From positions 1 to 54,865 of the forward strand of contig JAVJSD010000068.1 in assembly GCA_040219575.1 (NCBI GenBank): 54,865 bases of DNA. Direction: 5' to 3'. This DNA is from JAVJSD01 sp040219575 (lineage in GTDB: Bacteria; Planctomycetota; Planctomycetia; Pirellulales; Pirellulaceae). Below are positions 54,286 to 54,865 of this stretch, piece after piece. The notes under the pieces were generated by a model. The model ran no database searches and was not told the origin of the DNA. It saw nothing but the letters and a program-made list of their open reading frames with translations. Position 1 is the first letter of the stretch, and the number at the start of each line of letters is the position of its first letter. The translations under genes were made by a program, and so were the position numbers.

Positions 54286-54494
54286 GTTTAACGGCAAGCC
54301 GCAGGCGACGGCGTACGCGGGATGTTTCGCGAAAGTCTCTCGTGGTGTCGTGCTCAACGCAACCACGTGTCGCCCCTCGAGTCGGAGGTCCAACGTGGTT
54401 TCAACGAGACATCGCCGACCGTATTCGCACAAAGCTTTTTTAGCCGGAAGCGCCGATCGAACGATCCGCCGACGCCTTCGGCTGGCCGTTAAAC
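54286..54494. repeat. MITE copy A (209 bp)
   Basis: The terminal inverted repeats are GTTTAACGGCAAGCCGCAGG at the left and CCTTCGGCTGGCCGTTAAAC at the right, with three or so mismatches over about 28 bases. The interior has no long open frame with coding character. The left end with three outer bases (54283-54302) is identical to the putative IS terminus at 249-268. Confidence 0.78.
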
Positions 54495-54540
54495 GAGTCG
54501 ATTCTCAAGGGATGCTTGACATTGAAATTGCAGGCTTCAG

Positions 54541-54740
54541 TAGCCGCAGGCGACGGCGTACGCGGGATGTTCCGCGACAGTCTCTCGCGGTGTCGTGCTC
54601 AACGCAACCATTTGTCGTCCCTCGCGTCGGAGGTCCAACGTAGTTTCCAGCGAGACATCGCCGACCGTTTTCGCACGAAGCTCTTTCAGCCGGAAGCGCC
54701 GATCGAACGATCCGCCGACGCCTTCGGCTCGCCGTTAAAC
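54541..54740. repeat. MITE copy B (about 200 bp), left end eroded
   Basis: The interior matches copy A closely (about 88 percent identical by eye, e.g. GCAGGCGACGGCGTACGCGG and GCCGATCGAACGATCCGCCG). The right terminal repeat is present (GCCTTCGGCTCGCCGTTAAAC-like), whereas the left terminal repeat is reduced to TAGCCGCAGGCG. Same orientation as copy A, 46 bases apart. Confidence 0.75.
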
Positions 54741-54865
54741 TTGTTTTCCGCAACCTAAAGTTTTTCCAAAATTGCTCTTGCGCCATTCCGCCAGACTCGC
54801 CATCTTAGCGGCATGACGCAAATCTGGTACGGACGCCAAACGAACGCCGAAGGTGTGAACTGTGG

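Larger units (their letters stand above)
54195..54865. other. 671-base spacer with two tandem MITEs
   Basis: This lies upstream of the deacetylase start and continues to the window edge. About 410 of its bases are MITE sequence (54286-54494 and 54541-54740). The deacetylase promoter would be before 54286. From 54741 to 54865 no gene or repeat is seen. Confidence 0.65.

Noticed and set aside
52467..54443. Plus-strand open frame of about 658 codons opposite the deacetylase gene
   Set aside because: Antisense of the NodB gene; no ribosome-binding site and no recognisable domain.

Overview
The window looks like a chromosomal segment of a planctomycete, probably of the Pirellulales type. Several independent signs point there. 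The 1634-residue surface protein at 6850-11754 carries a basic N-terminus ending in LEERALLAG, a planctomycete LEPR-XLL-like export signal, together with Ca-binding, FG-GAP and dockerin repeats. Other planctomycete-typical families present are DUF1080, NPCBM, WD40 with a J-like N-terminus, zinc-ribbon/TerB, AXE1-like esterase and ECF sigma. Base composition is high in G+C, operons are short, and the spacers carry many dispersed palindromic repeats. No rRNA, tRNA or CRISPR array was seen, and nothing looks like a prophage.

Layout. 1-300: 5' end of a transposase gene cut by the window edge, with a putative IS terminus at 249-268. 383-6030: a secreted toroid-fold protein and a convergent WD40 protein. 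6031-6849: a long divergent control region. 6850-17029 (+): a giant exported protease-containing protein, an ECF sigma factor, a DUF2339/DUF3999 membrane pair and a coiled-coil secreted protein. 17030-18574 (-): a membrane-anchored FMN/3Fe-4S glutamate-synthase-like oxidoreductase. 19055-19360: a divergent ribosomal protein S21. 19391-24527 (-): DUF1080, NPCBM and LRR proteins. 24790-26160: an unusual signal peptidase I. 26151-31818 (-): ICMT-like methyltransferase, TerB-like protein, AXE1-like esterase and hybrid histidine kinase. 32162-33928 (-): ilvB. 34502-37510 (-): small membrane and FG-GAP proteins. 37719-41167 (+): a GalT-like transferase and a GH57 glucanotransferase, probably a glucan-metabolism pair. 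41195-45610 (-): four genes forming what I read as an oxidative L-galactose/L-galactonate route. 45725-54194: peroxiredoxin-like, SNase-like, DUF3887-like lipoprotein, SpoIIE phosphatase, zinc-ribbon membrane protein and polysaccharide deacetylase. 54195-54865: two tandem MITE copies.

How the genes may work together. The polymer-facing genes (esterase, deacetylase, DUF1080, toroid lyase-like protein, FG-GAP and dockerin proteins) and the sugar-acid operon fit a heterotroph that processes complex polysaccharides. The best candidate for an undescribed system is the 41195-45610 operon: an L-galactose dehydrogenase-like AKR, a zinc MDR dehydrogenase, a TIM-barrel isomerase and a UxaE-type tagaturonate epimerase. 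A second notable point is that the terminus of the IS-like element at the left edge matches the terminal repeat of the MITEs at the right edge over 20 bases, which suggests parent and non-autonomous offspring.

Most start codons were chosen by ribosome-binding site and signal peptide, and several differ from the longest open frame. All functional statements are from reading the translated sequence. No database search was possible.
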